A stretch of DNA of 64,000 nt, taken from NCBI RefSeq assembly GCF_009718825.1, contig NZ_WNHB01000001.1:124001-188000 (forward strand). The letters are read 5' to 3'. Position 1 is the first letter of the stretch; the number at the start of each line of letters is the position of its first letter. The notes beneath the pieces were generated by a model, which saw nothing but the letters and a program-made list of their open reading frames with translations, was not told the DNA's origin and searched no databases. Of the stretch, positions 46,797 through 55,174 are shown in pieces. The position numbers were made by a program, and so were the translations under genes. This DNA is from Terrilactibacillus tamarindi. GTDB taxonomy: Bacteria; Bacillota; Bacilli; Bacillales; Sporolactobacillaceae.

Positions 46797-46836
46797 TTGA
46801 AAAACCAAAATGAAGAGCCTATAATGAAAATAGGCT
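46797..46836 (+). promoter_or_regulatory. SigA promoter with an overlapping dyad, before the SufR-like gene
   Basis: TTGAAA (46797-46802), a 17-nt spacer and TATAAT (46820-46825) make an almost ideal SigA promoter. The inverted repeat AGCCTAT-N7-ATAGGCT (46816-46836) covers the -10 and the likely start site, then AAAGGAGGTGG leads to the ATG at 46853. A repressor bound at the dyad would block the promoter; autoregulation by the adjacent HTH protein is the simplest inference. Confidence 0.6.
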
Positions 46837-46852
46837 TAAAGGAGGTGGACAG

Positions 46853-47530
46853 ATGAATATTAATAGTCTTCCAGAAACGAAACGCGCAATAATCAAAATA
46901 TTAAAAGAAGTCGGTTCTGCCTCTATTGCTACGCTTCAAACAAAATTAGATATGACGGGTGAGGCTCTAAGGCAGCATCTTCTTCAACTAAGGCAAAATG
47001 GTTTTGTAGAGAGGAAAAGTAAAAAGAGTCATGATCCTTTAGGTGGACGACCCGCCAATCAGTACTATTTAACACTTGAAGGTGAACACCTTTTCCCTAA
47101 AAACTACGATCAATTAACCATGGAAATTATTGATACAGTGGCAGATAACCTAGGCCAAGATGCTTTATTAAAGATTTTAGAGACAATGACGAAGACACGT
47201 GTCAAAAAATGGGAACCACAGTTACAAGGGTTAGACGTTAACGAACGTGTTGAGGTACTAAAAGGACTTTATATTCAAGATGACGTGTTTATGGGAATCG
47301 AAGAATCGGATAATGCTATTTATTTAATTGAGCATAACTGCCCCTTTCTAAATGTTGCAACGAAAAGACCCGCACTATGCAGTGTCACGGTCTCTACTCT
47401 TACCCAGTTGTTAGGGTACAAGGTAGATAGAAAAGAACGATTTCAAAATGGCGATGGACGATGCGTCTTCCGCATATCACTTGATCAACCTGTTGATTTA
47501 AATTCATACCGTTTTACTTTTGAGGAATAG
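46853..47530 (+). CDS. SufR-like winged-helix regulator with Fe-S Cys ligands
   Basis: The protein has 225 residues: an N-terminal winged helix (about 5-75, with LDMTGEALRQHLLQLRQNGFV as recognition region and GGRPANQYYLT as wing) and a C-terminal ligand domain. Cys163, Cys176 and Cys204 keep the C-x12-C-x27-C spacing seen in SufR-type [Fe-S] repressors. No suf genes are adjacent; instead folE and an SDR follow (65 nt to folE). It may sense Fe-S status or oxidation and control itself through the promoter dyad. Which targets it controls is unknown. Confidence 0.72.
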   Translation: MNINSLPETKRAIIKILKEVGSASIATLQTKLDMTGEALRQHLLQLRQNGFVERKSKKSHDPLGGRPANQYYLTLEGEHLFPKNYDQLTMEIIDTVADNLGQDALLKILETMTKTRVKKWEPQLQGLDVNERVEVLKGLYIQDDVFMGIEESDNAIYLIEHNCPFLNVATKRPALCSVTVSTLTQLLGYKVDRKERFQNGDGRCVFRISLDQPVDLNSYRFTFEE

Positions 47531-47595
47531 AGACTCTAAATAAAAAATGTAAGCACTATTATTTTATTATCTTGATTACTGGAGTGTGAGAGTCG

Positions 47596-48258
47596 GTGAA
47601 TACAACTAAAGAAACTAACTCAATGATTGAAAAAGAGCATACACTAATTACCAAAAATTTTCCTGAGACCTTTGATAATCCATTGGAATTTAATAAAAAA
47701 TTGGATCAGGTTCATCATATTATGGAGACTTTCAAAGATCTTATTGAATTATGTGGGGATGATCCTAATCGGAATGGCCTCCAAGAAACGCCTTATCGTG
47801 TACTTAAGGCATTTTTTGAATACACTGAAGGGTATCGTGAGGATCCCAAACTCCATTTGGAAAAAACATTCGACGTTAACCATAAGGAATTAGTTATAGT
47901 GAAAGACATTGAATTTTATTCGATTTGCGAACATCACTTTGCACCCTTTTTTGGGGTTGCTCATGTTGGGTATATCCCAAATCAGAAGGTTACTGGACTT
48001 TCCAAAATTGCTAGGATGGTTGAAGGATATGCGAAAAGATTTCAGGTTCAAGAACGGTTGACAACACAAATCTCTGAAGCTATTGAAGAAGTTCTTGAGC
48101 CAAAAGGGACGATGGTTGTTGTCGAAGCAAAGCACATGTGCATGTGTGGAAGAGGTATAAAAAAATCAAGAGCATCCACTACCACTTCTTCTGTTCGGGG
48201 GATTTTTGCGGATAAACCAGAAGCCAGGGCTGAGTTTTTATCCTTACTTTATAAATAA
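47596..48258 (+). CDS. folE: GTP cyclohydrolase I
   Basis: FolE converts GTP to dihydroneopterin triphosphate, the first step to folate and other pterins. In 220 residues, the zinc ligands are present in [12 protein letters not shown] near 113 and MCMCGRGI near 184, with the GTP-binding [20 protein letters not shown] stretch near 136. A start at GTG 47596 fits GGAGTGTGAG upstream and gives an N-terminal extension of about 30 residues compared with B. subtilis FolE. A start at ATG 47623 would shorten it. It follows the SufR-like regulator and precedes an SDR, with an R2 remnant between. Confidence 0.94.
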   Translation: MNTTKETNSMIEKEHTLITKNFPETFDNPLEFNKKLDQVHHIMETFKDLIELCGDDPNRNGLQETPYRVLKAFFEYTEGYREDPKLHLEKTFDVNHKELVIVKDIEFYSICEHHFAPFFGVAHVGYIPNQKVTGLSKIARMVEGYAKRFQVQERLTTQISEAIEEVLEPKGTMVVVEAKHMCMCGRGIKKSRASTTTSSVRGIFADKPEARAEFLSLLYK

Positions 48259-48285
48259 AGATGAGGATCTAAAAATTATTGATTC

Positions 48286-48340
48286 ATAAAGTGAAACTTC
48301 CATCAGTGGGAGTCTTTACTTGCCGTTAAGGCGGGATAAA
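48286..48340 (-). repeat. R2-family repeat, copy d (55-bp minimal form)
   Basis: On the minus strand it reads TTTATCCCGCCTTAACGGCA, then AGTAAAGACTCCCACTGATG and GAAGTTTCACTTTAT, joining the two ends of R2 with the inside removed. It lies in the folE-SDR gap, 40 nt before the SDR start. Confidence 0.85.
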
Positions 48341-48380
48341 ATGTTATCTAAAGATCTTGAAACGTTTAAGGGTGAATATT

Positions 48381-49169
48381 ATGAACAAGAAAGTAGCTTT
48401 AATAACCGGGAGTGCAACCGGTTTGGGAAGACGTACAGCCGTAGAATTAGCTAAAAACGGAATCGATGTTGTGTTAAACTACGTTCACAGTTCAGAAACG
48501 GCAAAGGAAACTTCCCGTTTTATTTCTAAAACCTATGGAGTAAGGTCTATCGCTATTCAAGCAGATGTCGGTCTTTTGAACGATGTTCAGAAACTCGTAA
48601 GTCAGACTCGTTCTGTAATGGGGGGAATCGATATCCTAATTCATAATGCTGGGCCTTTTATAAAAAAGCAGAAAAAGATGAGTGAATACACGATTGAGGA
48701 ATGGAACTTTATAATTAATGGGAATTTAAATAGCGTTTTTTATTTGTCAAAAGAAGTTCTTCCCTTGATGCGTTCAAAGCGGTGGGGACGAATGATCACC
48801 ATTGGATTTGATAGAGTGGAAACAGCCCCAGCATGGAATTTTCGTTCTGCTTATGCTGCTGCAAAATCCGGAACCGCTTCTTTAACAAAAACGCTCGCTA
48901 TCGAAGAAGCTGAAAATGGAATCACTGTTAATATGGTTTGTCCAGGAGATATTCAAGGCAAGTATAAAGAAATGAATATTGAAGATGTACGGGGTAAAAA
49001 CGACCTAGATAATCCGGTTGGGCGAACTGGTACCGGAGAAGATATTGCTCGTGTTATTTCTTTCCTTTGTAATGAAGACTCGGATTTCATTACAGGGTCT
49101 GTCATTTCTGTTACAGGTGGTAAAGACGTGTTAAATAAACGTGTTGAAAAACATAATACAGAAGAATGA
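48381..49169 (+). CDS. SDR oxidoreductase, possibly pteridine-reductase-like
   Basis: The protein has 262 residues. The NADP loop is TGSATGLGRR at 9-18 and the catalytic Tyr158 and Lys162 are in SAYAAAKSG. The usual catalytic Ser, 13 residues before Tyr, is missing; the segment reads IGFDRVETA with an Asp at 144. In pteridine reductases (PTR1, FolM) an Asp takes this place. Together with its position after folE this suggests a dihydropterin reductase, but a FabG-like reductase remains possible. ATG 48381 is placed well behind AAGGGTG. Confidence 0.6.
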   Translation: MNKKVALITGSATGLGRRTAVELAKNGIDVVLNYVHSSETAKETSRFISKTYGVRSIAIQADVGLLNDVQKLVSQTRSVMGGIDILIHNAGPFIKKQKKMSEYTIEEWNFIINGNLNSVFYLSKEVLPLMRSKRWGRMITIGFDRVETAPAWNFRSAYAAAKSGTASLTKTLAIEEAENGITVNMVCPGDIQGKYKEMNIEDVRGKNDLDNPVGRTGTGEDIARVISFLCNEDSDFITGSVISVTGGKDVLNKRVEKHNTEE

Positions 49170-49370
49170 AAATGTAAGCGTGGAACTTTTAATGAGAAAT
49201 TCAGAAAAGAAATAAGGAACTGCCGAGGAAGACAGAAATAGTTAATATCCTATTCCTCTGATTATGTGCTCGTTGTATCATTTGAATGAATCCCCAAGAT
49301 TTAAGTAGAATATTAAATTTTAAAAGGTTTTAGAACAAGTTCAGTCAATGTATATGAAGGCTATAACGGT

Positions 49371-49399
49371 AAAAAAACCCCTATTTCAAGGGATTTTTT
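49371..49399. terminator. Bidirectional terminator between convergent SDR and ligD-pol genes
   Basis: AAAAAACCCCT / AGGGATTTTTT around ATTTCA gives a stem with T runs on both strands. Confidence 0.75.
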
Positions 49400-49411
49400 A
49401 AGCTTTTTAAT

Positions 49412-50317
49412 TCATGTGGCATTGTTCTCATTTAATTGCTTAAGAACAGACCTCAATGCTTGTTCATTTTCAACATTGAAGTAGGATTGAAAAGGATCGC
49501 CTTTAGTATGAAGGCGATGAATAACACATTCATGCGTGAAAGTTTCGAGCCTTAACGATGAATTGACTTCCTTCCATTCCAAAGGGGCGGCAACAAGCCC
49601 TTGCTCATTAGCCCGCATTGAGTAAGGTGCAATGATGGTTTTGTTTTTTCCATGTTGAACAATATCTAGATACAATTTATTGTGTCTCTTGTGTTTTAAT
49701 CGTTCGGTAGTAAATTGATTTGGATGCATTTCCAACAGTAATTTAGCTACAAATGTTGTAAATAAACGTGTCTCACGGTAAGTAAATTGCCTTTTGATGA
49801 GCGGAATATGAATTTGAATGCCTCTGCTTCCAGATGTTTTAATAAAACCAATCAGATGTAGACGGTCAAGTATTTCTTTTATGGTTTGTGCAGCTAATAC
49901 AGCAACTGAAAAATCTTCTTTAGAAGGGGGATCCAGATCAAATACAATTTCACATGGATTTGTTTCCCCTATATATTGAAAAGGGATATGAAATTCAATA
50001 GTCGATTGATTACCTAGCCAAATAAGGGACGCCAAATGATCACAATGAATATGGCCTTTAAAACGAACCATCTCTGGTGCATAATCGGGGATACTTTTCT
50101 GAAAAAAGGATTCTCCCGGGACGCCATGAGGGTATCGAATCAGTGTTAAGGCTCTATTTTTAAAAAAAGGAAGTACATAAGGTGCAATAGAGGTCAAATA
50201 GTGTAAGTAATGGGCTTTTGACATTTTTTTCTCTTTCCAAAGTAATTTCGATAGATGTGTAAGTGTGATTGAATGTCCTTCGATTATGACTGGTTGTTTA
50301 TCATGATCTTGTCCCAT
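49412..50317 (-). CDS. ligD: LigD polymerase (primase-like) domain protein, separately translated
   Basis: The protein has 301 residues, the NHEJ polymerase domain. Visible blocks are ITLTHLSKLLWKEKKMSKAHYL at the start, RYPHGVPGESFFQKS near 62, EIVFDLDPPSKEDFSVAVLAA near 123 (DLDP metal-binding Asp pair) and FIKTSGSRGIQIHIPLI near 158. In Bacillus LigD this domain is normally the C-terminal half of one ligase-polymerase protein. Here it starts at its own ATG with GGGAGG 8 nt upstream, overlapping the end of the ligase frame by 34 nt. It may be a true split gene with translational coupling. Confidence 0.85.
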   Translation of the reverse strand: MGQDHDKQPVIIEGHSITLTHLSKLLWKEKKMSKAHYLHYLTSIAPYVLPFFKNRALTLIRYPHGVPGESFFQKSIPDYAPEMVRFKGHIHCDHLASLIWLGNQSTIEFHIPFQYIGETNPCEIVFDLDPPSKEDFSVAVLAAQTIKEILDRLHLIGFIKTSGSRGIQIHIPLIKRQFTYRETRLFTTFVAKLLLEMHPNQFTTERLKHKRHNKLYLDIVQHGKNKTIIAPYSMRANEQGLVAAPLEWKEVNSSLRLETFTHECVIHRLHTKGDPFQSYFNVENEQALRSVLKQLNENNAT

Positions 50318-51251
50318 CTACAATCCTCCCAGTTTTTATCCATTTGAAACGACTCAAATCTTGGTTCACGGAAACCTTCTTTGGTCCATTCCAAAAAACT
50401 AAGTTCGATGCAAAGGCCAGGATTGATATATAAGTACGTTTGATCTTCTTTAATGGTATGCTTCTTGATTATTGTTTTTAAGGCCTTTCGTTCCATGTCG
50501 TTTAATCCATGGGTAAATGATCCAACCGTAACAATGTGATTGTTTTTGACCAAACCTACCTGAAAGTAGTCGTTTTCTTTATTGTAAGCCGTTAAAATAA
50601 ATAAGCCATGCTGTTTGTTTTTCACCTTAACCCATGTGTTCGTCCTTTTTCCTGCAAGCCACTTACTATTTTTTCTTTTTGAGACGATTCCCTCACCATG
50701 ATGTTGCATTATTTGAGTCCATAATTTATCTGCATCACTAAAAGATTCAATCTTATATATTCCTTGTGAAGTAAATGTTGTTTCATTTAAAGTGATAATG
50801 GGAAATTGATTTAGGATGTCACGCCTTTTTTGAAGGGGAAGTGGTCTTAAATCTTTTCCACTTTGATAAAGTACATCAAAAATAACAAAAGAAGCAGGGA
50901 CATTTTGACAAAGTAAATCGATTGTTCTTTTTTTTTGGCTTTTCCTCTCGTTTGGATTAAAGAAAAATCTGCTTTATAGGCTTTACTTAGAATGCAACAT
51001 TCCCCATCTAAGATAAGTGGAAGGAAGGGGAGAAAATGTTGAGATGAGTTTTTAAAATGTATAACAATATCCGGGAATTGATCGGTTATTTCTCTTAACC
51101 TGCGACTAAAGAAATGAATATTATTTTCACTTTGCCATATCACTTGCATACGGTATCCATCATATTTAGGTTCATAAATCCAATCTGAACCTGTTGGAAT
51201 GATGTGATGTAAAGTTGGCAACATAGGTGAAAACGGTGTAAGAGAGTTCAT
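50284..51251 (-). pseudogene. ligD: LigD ATP-dependent DNA ligase domain, interrupted by a frameshift at an A9 run
   Basis: The first frame (51251-50847) carries the ligase motif I EPKYDGYR, then SRRLREIT and the DGE motif of LILDGEC (motif III region), and runs into DFSLIQTRGK. It then goes off frame at nine A residues (T9 at 50928-50936 on the plus strand). The next frame picks up at once with ASFVIFDVL, RPLPLQKRRDIL, motif IV HHGEGIVSKR and motif V TWVKVK, and stays open to 50284. One extra A, or a -1 slip, restores a full ligase. AGAGG lies just upstream of the run, as in dnaX-type frameshift sites. It could be mutation, assembly error, slippage or programmed shift. Confidence 0.8.
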
Positions 51252-52093
51252 TATGAACTTGCTTTCTTAATGGTTTTGGTTTTTCGTTTTGTTTTTGTTG
51301 TCTTTGTTGTTGACTTTGCTTTAGGCTTTGTTTCAGCTATACTAGCTTCAAGCGCTGATAAAAGATCGACCATATTTGTTTTTTCTTTAGTTTTTTGTTT
51401 TGTAACCCCATGTTTTCCAGTAGCCTTCTCTTCTATGAGGGCCATGACCTTCTCACGGTAATCATCTTGATAAGCTGCGGGATCAAATGGAACGGTAAGT
51501 TGATCAATAAATTGAATGGCGGTCTTTAATTCTTTAGAATTAATCTCACCTAGGGAATGAATATTTGGCACATCTGCCACGGATCGGACTTCATCTGGGT
51601 AATAAATGGTTTCAAGAAGTAAACCTTGTTCATATGGTCTAACGATGGCTAGATGTTGTTTTGAATGAAGGGTGATCATCGCCATACCAATTTTTTCAGT
51701 ATCTTGCAGCGCTTGTTTAAGCAAGGCATAGGCTTTTTCACCGTTGTCATGAGGTCCAATAAAATACGATTTATTAAAATAAATGGAATCAATATCGTGA
51801 AGATTGACAAAATCCAATATTTCAATTGCACGAACAACGTCACCTTTTATAGAATCTAATTCAGATTGTTCTAACGTAACAAACTGACCGGGTTCATACT
51901 CATAGCCTTTAACAATATCATCATTCGATACTTCAACATCGCAATGAGGGCAAACTCTTGAGTACTTAATTGGCGTCGAGCATTTTTGATGAAGGAGTCT
52001 AAATTTGACCCCCTTTTCTTCTGTTGCGGCGTATAGTTTGATAGGAATATGAACTAAACCGAAACGAATGGACCCTTTCCACATCGTATGCAT
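51251..52093 (-). CDS. ku: Non-homologous end-joining protein Ku
   Basis: Ku binds double-strand DNA ends and recruits LigD. In 280 residues, MWKGSIRFGLVHIPIKLY at the start, the CPHCD pair near 48-51, LEQSELDSIKG and the family core to about 230 are present. A Lys/Thr-rich tail (about 255-280) is typical of bacterial Ku and probably binds DNA. AAAGGAG precedes the ATG. The stop and the ligD start overlap by one base (TAATG), so ku, ligD-lig and ligD-pol form one operon. Homologous NHEJ in Bacillus acts in spores and stationary phase. Confidence 0.94.
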   Translation of the reverse strand: MHTMWKGSIRFGLVHIPIKLYAATEEKGVKFRLLHQKCSTPIKYSRVCPHCDVEVSNDDIVKGYEYEPGQFVTLEQSELDSIKGDVVRAIEILDFVNLHDIDSIYFNKSYFIGPHDNGEKAYALLKQALQDTEKIGMAMITLHSKQHLAIVRPYEQGLLLETIYYPDEVRSVADVPNIHSLGEINSKELKTAIQFIDQLTVPFDPAAYQDDYREKVMALIEEKATGKHGVTKQKTKEKTNMVDLLSALEASIAETKPKAKSTTKTTKTKRKTKTIKKASS

Positions 52094-52336
52094 GTTGGCA
52101 TCTCCTTTGCATTTTTTTCTCCATTAATAGTATATGTGGGAATTTTTGTTTACATATGTTATCAATCGCGTTATCAAAAAATTGACTATATTATTTGGCC
52201 AGGCCATAGGACACTTTTATTACAAAATAAATTTCGGTAAAGTTTTATATGGAAAAGTTTTTATATTTCTTCTTTAGATTGGCTAAAACCGTTAAAATAT
52301 ATGATAGAACCTTTTTCCATAAGGGGGGAGAGACAA

Positions 52337-53509
52337 ATGCGAACTTATTTATCAATCAATGAAAAAGAGAAAGTCATCCAATTTTTAAATCAGGAAGAAA
52401 CCCCGTTTAAAAAAACGTGCTTAACTAAAATGAAAATTAGTGAGAACGATAAAAATAGACACTATATTGAGGGGAATATTATAAGTAGCCTCCGTATCCT
52501 TAAATTGTTTTTAAGAAAACGAAATGATTCATTACTTAGACGAATGACAAAGCAAATCGTCACTCAACGAATTGAAGCAGATGTTGATTTAAGTACTTTT
52601 TTAATGAATATTCAAATAGGCAAAGAAGTGCTATTAGAAAGATTATGTCAATCATCTCTTGAACAAGACATTATTTTGCGAACAACTATTTTTATCAATC
52701 AATTTAGTGACCGATATATTTATTACGTCGTTCGTCAATATACAAAAATGAAAGATCGTATTATTCTTGAAAAGTCGCAATTTATTCAAGAAATGAATAG
52801 CGATCGTTTGACTATACTTGGGAAAATATCGTCAAGTTTTGCTCATGAATTTCGGAATCCCTTAACAACAGTTAAAGGTTTTGTTCAATTAATTCAAAGA
52901 AAATATGATGATGATGAACAAATGGGTCATTATTTCAATTTGATCAATACGGAAATTGATCGTTTAGAGAGTAATGTAAGCCGTTTTCTTTTCTTATCTA
53001 AGATGCCAAATGTAAGCGATGAAATGACTCATTTTGATCTAGGTGAATTAGTCCAATATTCGACTGAATTTATGAAGCCTAAATCTGTTATTGAAAATAT
53101 TAACTTACAGATACGTATACCAGATAAAAAAATAATGATGTATGGAGTTCCGGAACAGATTAATCAAGTGTTGTTAAATATAATGAGCAATGCCATTGAT
53201 GCGGTAATTGAAATCGATCATCATCATCAACGAAAAATAAATATAAATTTAGAGAGTACAGATGATTTAGCAACTATAACAATTTCAAATAATGGTAAAC
53301 GAATACCACAACACCTTCTTGAAAATATTTTTCAACCTTTTGTGAGCACCAAAGAATTAGGAACAGGTTTAGGGTTGTCTGTATGTAAACAAATTATTGA
53401 AAAACATCAAGGGGAAATCTATATAACCACAAATGATAAGGAAACATCGTTTTTCTTAAAAATGAAGTTAGTAAATGATGGTGTGGAAACAAAAGATGTA
53501 GCCGAATGA
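52337..53509 (+). CDS. Orphan sensor histidine kinase (sporulation-kinase type)
   Basis: The protein has 390 residues. The HisKA block FAHEFRNPLTTVKGF has the phospho-His at residue 170, followed by an N box IMSNAIDAV near 280, and a G box GTGLGLSVCKQIIEKHQG near 344. The N-terminal 155 residues are soluble and helical with no membrane segment, possibly a HisK_N-type sensor. No response regulator is adjacent, which is the rule for Bacillus phosphorelay kinases of the Kin type. ATG 52337 is behind GGGGGGAGAG; the earlier frame start has no site. The signal is unknown. Confidence 0.85.
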   Translation: MRTYLSINEKEKVIQFLNQEETPFKKTCLTKMKISENDKNRHYIEGNIISSLRILKLFLRKRNDSLLRRMTKQIVTQRIEADVDLSTFLMNIQIGKEVLLERLCQSSLEQDIILRTTIFINQFSDRYIYYVVRQYTKMKDRIILEKSQFIQEMNSDRLTILGKISSSFAHEFRNPLTTVKGFVQLIQRKYDDDEQMGHYFNLINTEIDRLESNVSRFLFLSKMPNVSDEMTHFDLGELVQYSTEFMKPKSVIENINLQIRIPDKKIMMYGVPEQINQVLLNIMSNAIDAVIEIDHHHQRKININLESTDDLATITISNNGKRIPQHLLENIFQPFVSTKELGTGLGLSVCKQIIEKHQGEIYITTNDKETSFFLKMKLVNDGVETKDVAE

Positions 53510-53585
53510 CTCAAAGAAATAATAAAGTATAATCAATACCGTCAAAACCCACAATACTAAGTAAAGTGAGAAAAGGAGGATGGCG

Positions 53586-54437
53586 TTGACTTATTTAAAA
53601 CATTTAAACATAGAAATGGTTTCTATTGTTAGTATTGGGTCATTTCTAAATGCTCTTTCCCTTAATTTGTTTTTGATACCAGCGAAAGTATTATCAAGTG
53701 GTTTTACAGGAATTTCCCAACTTCTTTCTATTCTTTTTCAACATTCTCCTTTTCCCATTAGTACGGGTACCATTCTTTTTATACTCAATATTCCAGTAGC
53801 ATGGATAGGTTGGCGTCAAGTTGGAAAACGATTTACATTATACAGCATCATGAGTGTTATTTTAACCACTATTTTCTTAAACTTTATACCAGTAAAAAGT
53901 ATCACACCAGATATTATGCTAAATAGTGTTTTTGGCGGAGTTATCCTAGCAATAGGAGTAGGAATAACTTTGAAATACGGGGCATCAACGGGTGGTTTAG
54001 ATATTCTTGCGATGATTATATCTCGAAAAAAGGATAAACCTATGGGCATTTATTTTTTTGGACTGAATGCATTAATTGTCCTATCGGCTGGATTCTTTTT
54101 TAGTTGGACGAAAGCCTTGTATACATTAATTTCCCTTTATGCCACTTCAAAAGTAATCGATGTTATACATACTCGTCATGTCAAACTAACGGCCATGATT
54201 ATTACCAATCATGGTAAAGAAATTCAACAAGCCGTTCTGCAAAAAATGGTCCGGGGGATCACTAAAGTACCAGCAAAAGGCGCTTATTCTAATCAAGATA
54301 AAGATATTCTTCTAATTGTCTTAACACGGTATGAACTTTTTACTCTCGAACAGATTGTTAAAAAGGTTGATCCTCAAGCTTTTACAAATATCATTGAAAC
54401 GGTTAGCGTGTTTGGCCAATTTAGAAAAACAGATTGA
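53586..54437 (+). CDS. yitT: YitT-family membrane protein (DUF2179 domain)
   Basis: The protein has 283 residues: about five membrane helices (1-170) and a C-terminal DUF2179 domain (about 205-280, with MVRGITKVPAKGAYSN near 218). The Gly-rich block KYGASTGGLDILAMIISRK near 133 is typical. TTG 53586 has an ideal 6-nt distance to GGAGG, while ATG 53580 would directly touch it. In B. subtilis yitT lies close to yitU and yitW, as here. Transport of an unknown substrate is often proposed; unproven. Confidence 0.88.
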   Translation: MTYLKHLNIEMVSIVSIGSFLNALSLNLFLIPAKVLSSGFTGISQLLSILFQHSPFPISTGTILFILNIPVAWIGWRQVGKRFTLYSIMSVILTTIFLNFIPVKSITPDIMLNSVFGGVILAIGVGITLKYGASTGGLDILAMIISRKKDKPMGIYFFGLNALIVLSAGFFFSWTKALYTLISLYATSKVIDVIHTRHVKLTAMIITNHGKEIQQAVLQKMVRGITKVPAKGAYSNQDKDILLIVLTRYELFTLEQIVKKVDPQAFTNIIETVSVFGQFRKTD

Positions 54438-54460
54438 TTAAAGTTAAGCTTAGATAAAGC

Positions 54461-54496
54461 AAAGAACACCCTACCTCCGTGTGTAGGGTGTTCTTC
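54461..54496. terminator. Terminator after yitT
   Basis: AAAGAACACCCTAC / GTAGGGTGTTCTTC around CTCCGTGT gives a 14-bp stem; T richness on either strand is modest. Confidence 0.7.
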
Positions 54497-54509
54497 GGCT
54501 TGAGAAGGC

Positions 54510-54767
54510 TTAACCTTGATAATTTTTGAAGATGGCTTCTACTTTTGGTAGTAAATCTTCCCAAGATACATCTGATACTTTATTTACTGTAAGAAAGTCG
54601 CCAAATCCAAACACATTATCGACGCCTTCTAACTTTATAATTTTTGAAGCAAGAGGGTGATCAATATCCTCACCTTTTTTGGCGGAAATTCGATTTTCGA
54701 AAAGAGCATTTACTGAAGTAAATTTAATAGCATTTGGATTTGGTGTTGATTCAGCACGTATTTCCAT
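54510..54767 (-). CDS. Stand-alone Nfu_N-domain protein
   Basis: The protein has 85 residues. The N-terminal domain of Nfu-type Fe-S scaffolds is recognisable: STPNPNAIKFT near 8-18, LASKIIKLEGVDNVFGFGDFLTV near 39-61, with a Trp-rich end. It lacks the CxxC scaffold domain, as usual for small Bacillus proteins of this kind. AAAGGAGAG precedes the ATG. The YitW (MIP18/SufT-like) protein encoded nearby also relates to Fe-S assembly, so a supporting role there is plausible. Confidence 0.85.
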   Translation of the reverse strand: MEIRAESTPNPNAIKFTSVNALFENRISAKKGEDIDHPLASKIIKLEGVDNVFGFGDFLTVNKVSDVSWEDLLPKVEAIFKNYQG

Positions 54768-54847
54768 AATGAAACTTTCTCTCCTTTAATAAGTCATTAT
54801 CAATAGAAATATAAGACGTGAAAGTCTATTTATTTTTTGACTGGTTT

Positions 54848-55006
54848 TTTATCTCGCCTTAACGGCAAGTAGAGACCCCCACCTCAAGATTCTGAGTATT
54901 CAAAGAAGATAGGTGGAGGATCAACTGCCCATAAAGGTCCGATTGGTTCAGCTAACCATCAGTGGGGGATGAAGAAAGCCCCTCACTGATGGAAGTTTCA
55001 CTTTAT
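54848..55006 (+). repeat. R2-family repeat, copy e (159 bp, full length)
   Basis: The sequence runs from TTTATCTCGCCTTAACGGCA to GAAGTTTCACTTTAT, with the two GC-rich hairpins and the middle piece CTGCCCATAAAGGTCCGATT. It is close to copy b in length and layout. It fills most of the 54768-55174 intergenic gap, whose remainder shows nothing definite. Confidence 0.87.
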
Positions 55007-55174
55007 CTTTTCTAATAGAAATTAGAGGTTTTTATTATAGCTATCAGATGATCAAAGCACAGAAATCCATTCTATAAAAAGAAAAGATTCAATTCATTAT
55101 ATATGTATTGTAACCTATGTCAAGAGATTAGGCGAGTGTTGAGGATGTCAAGTCAATGGCCTTTCACAATAACT

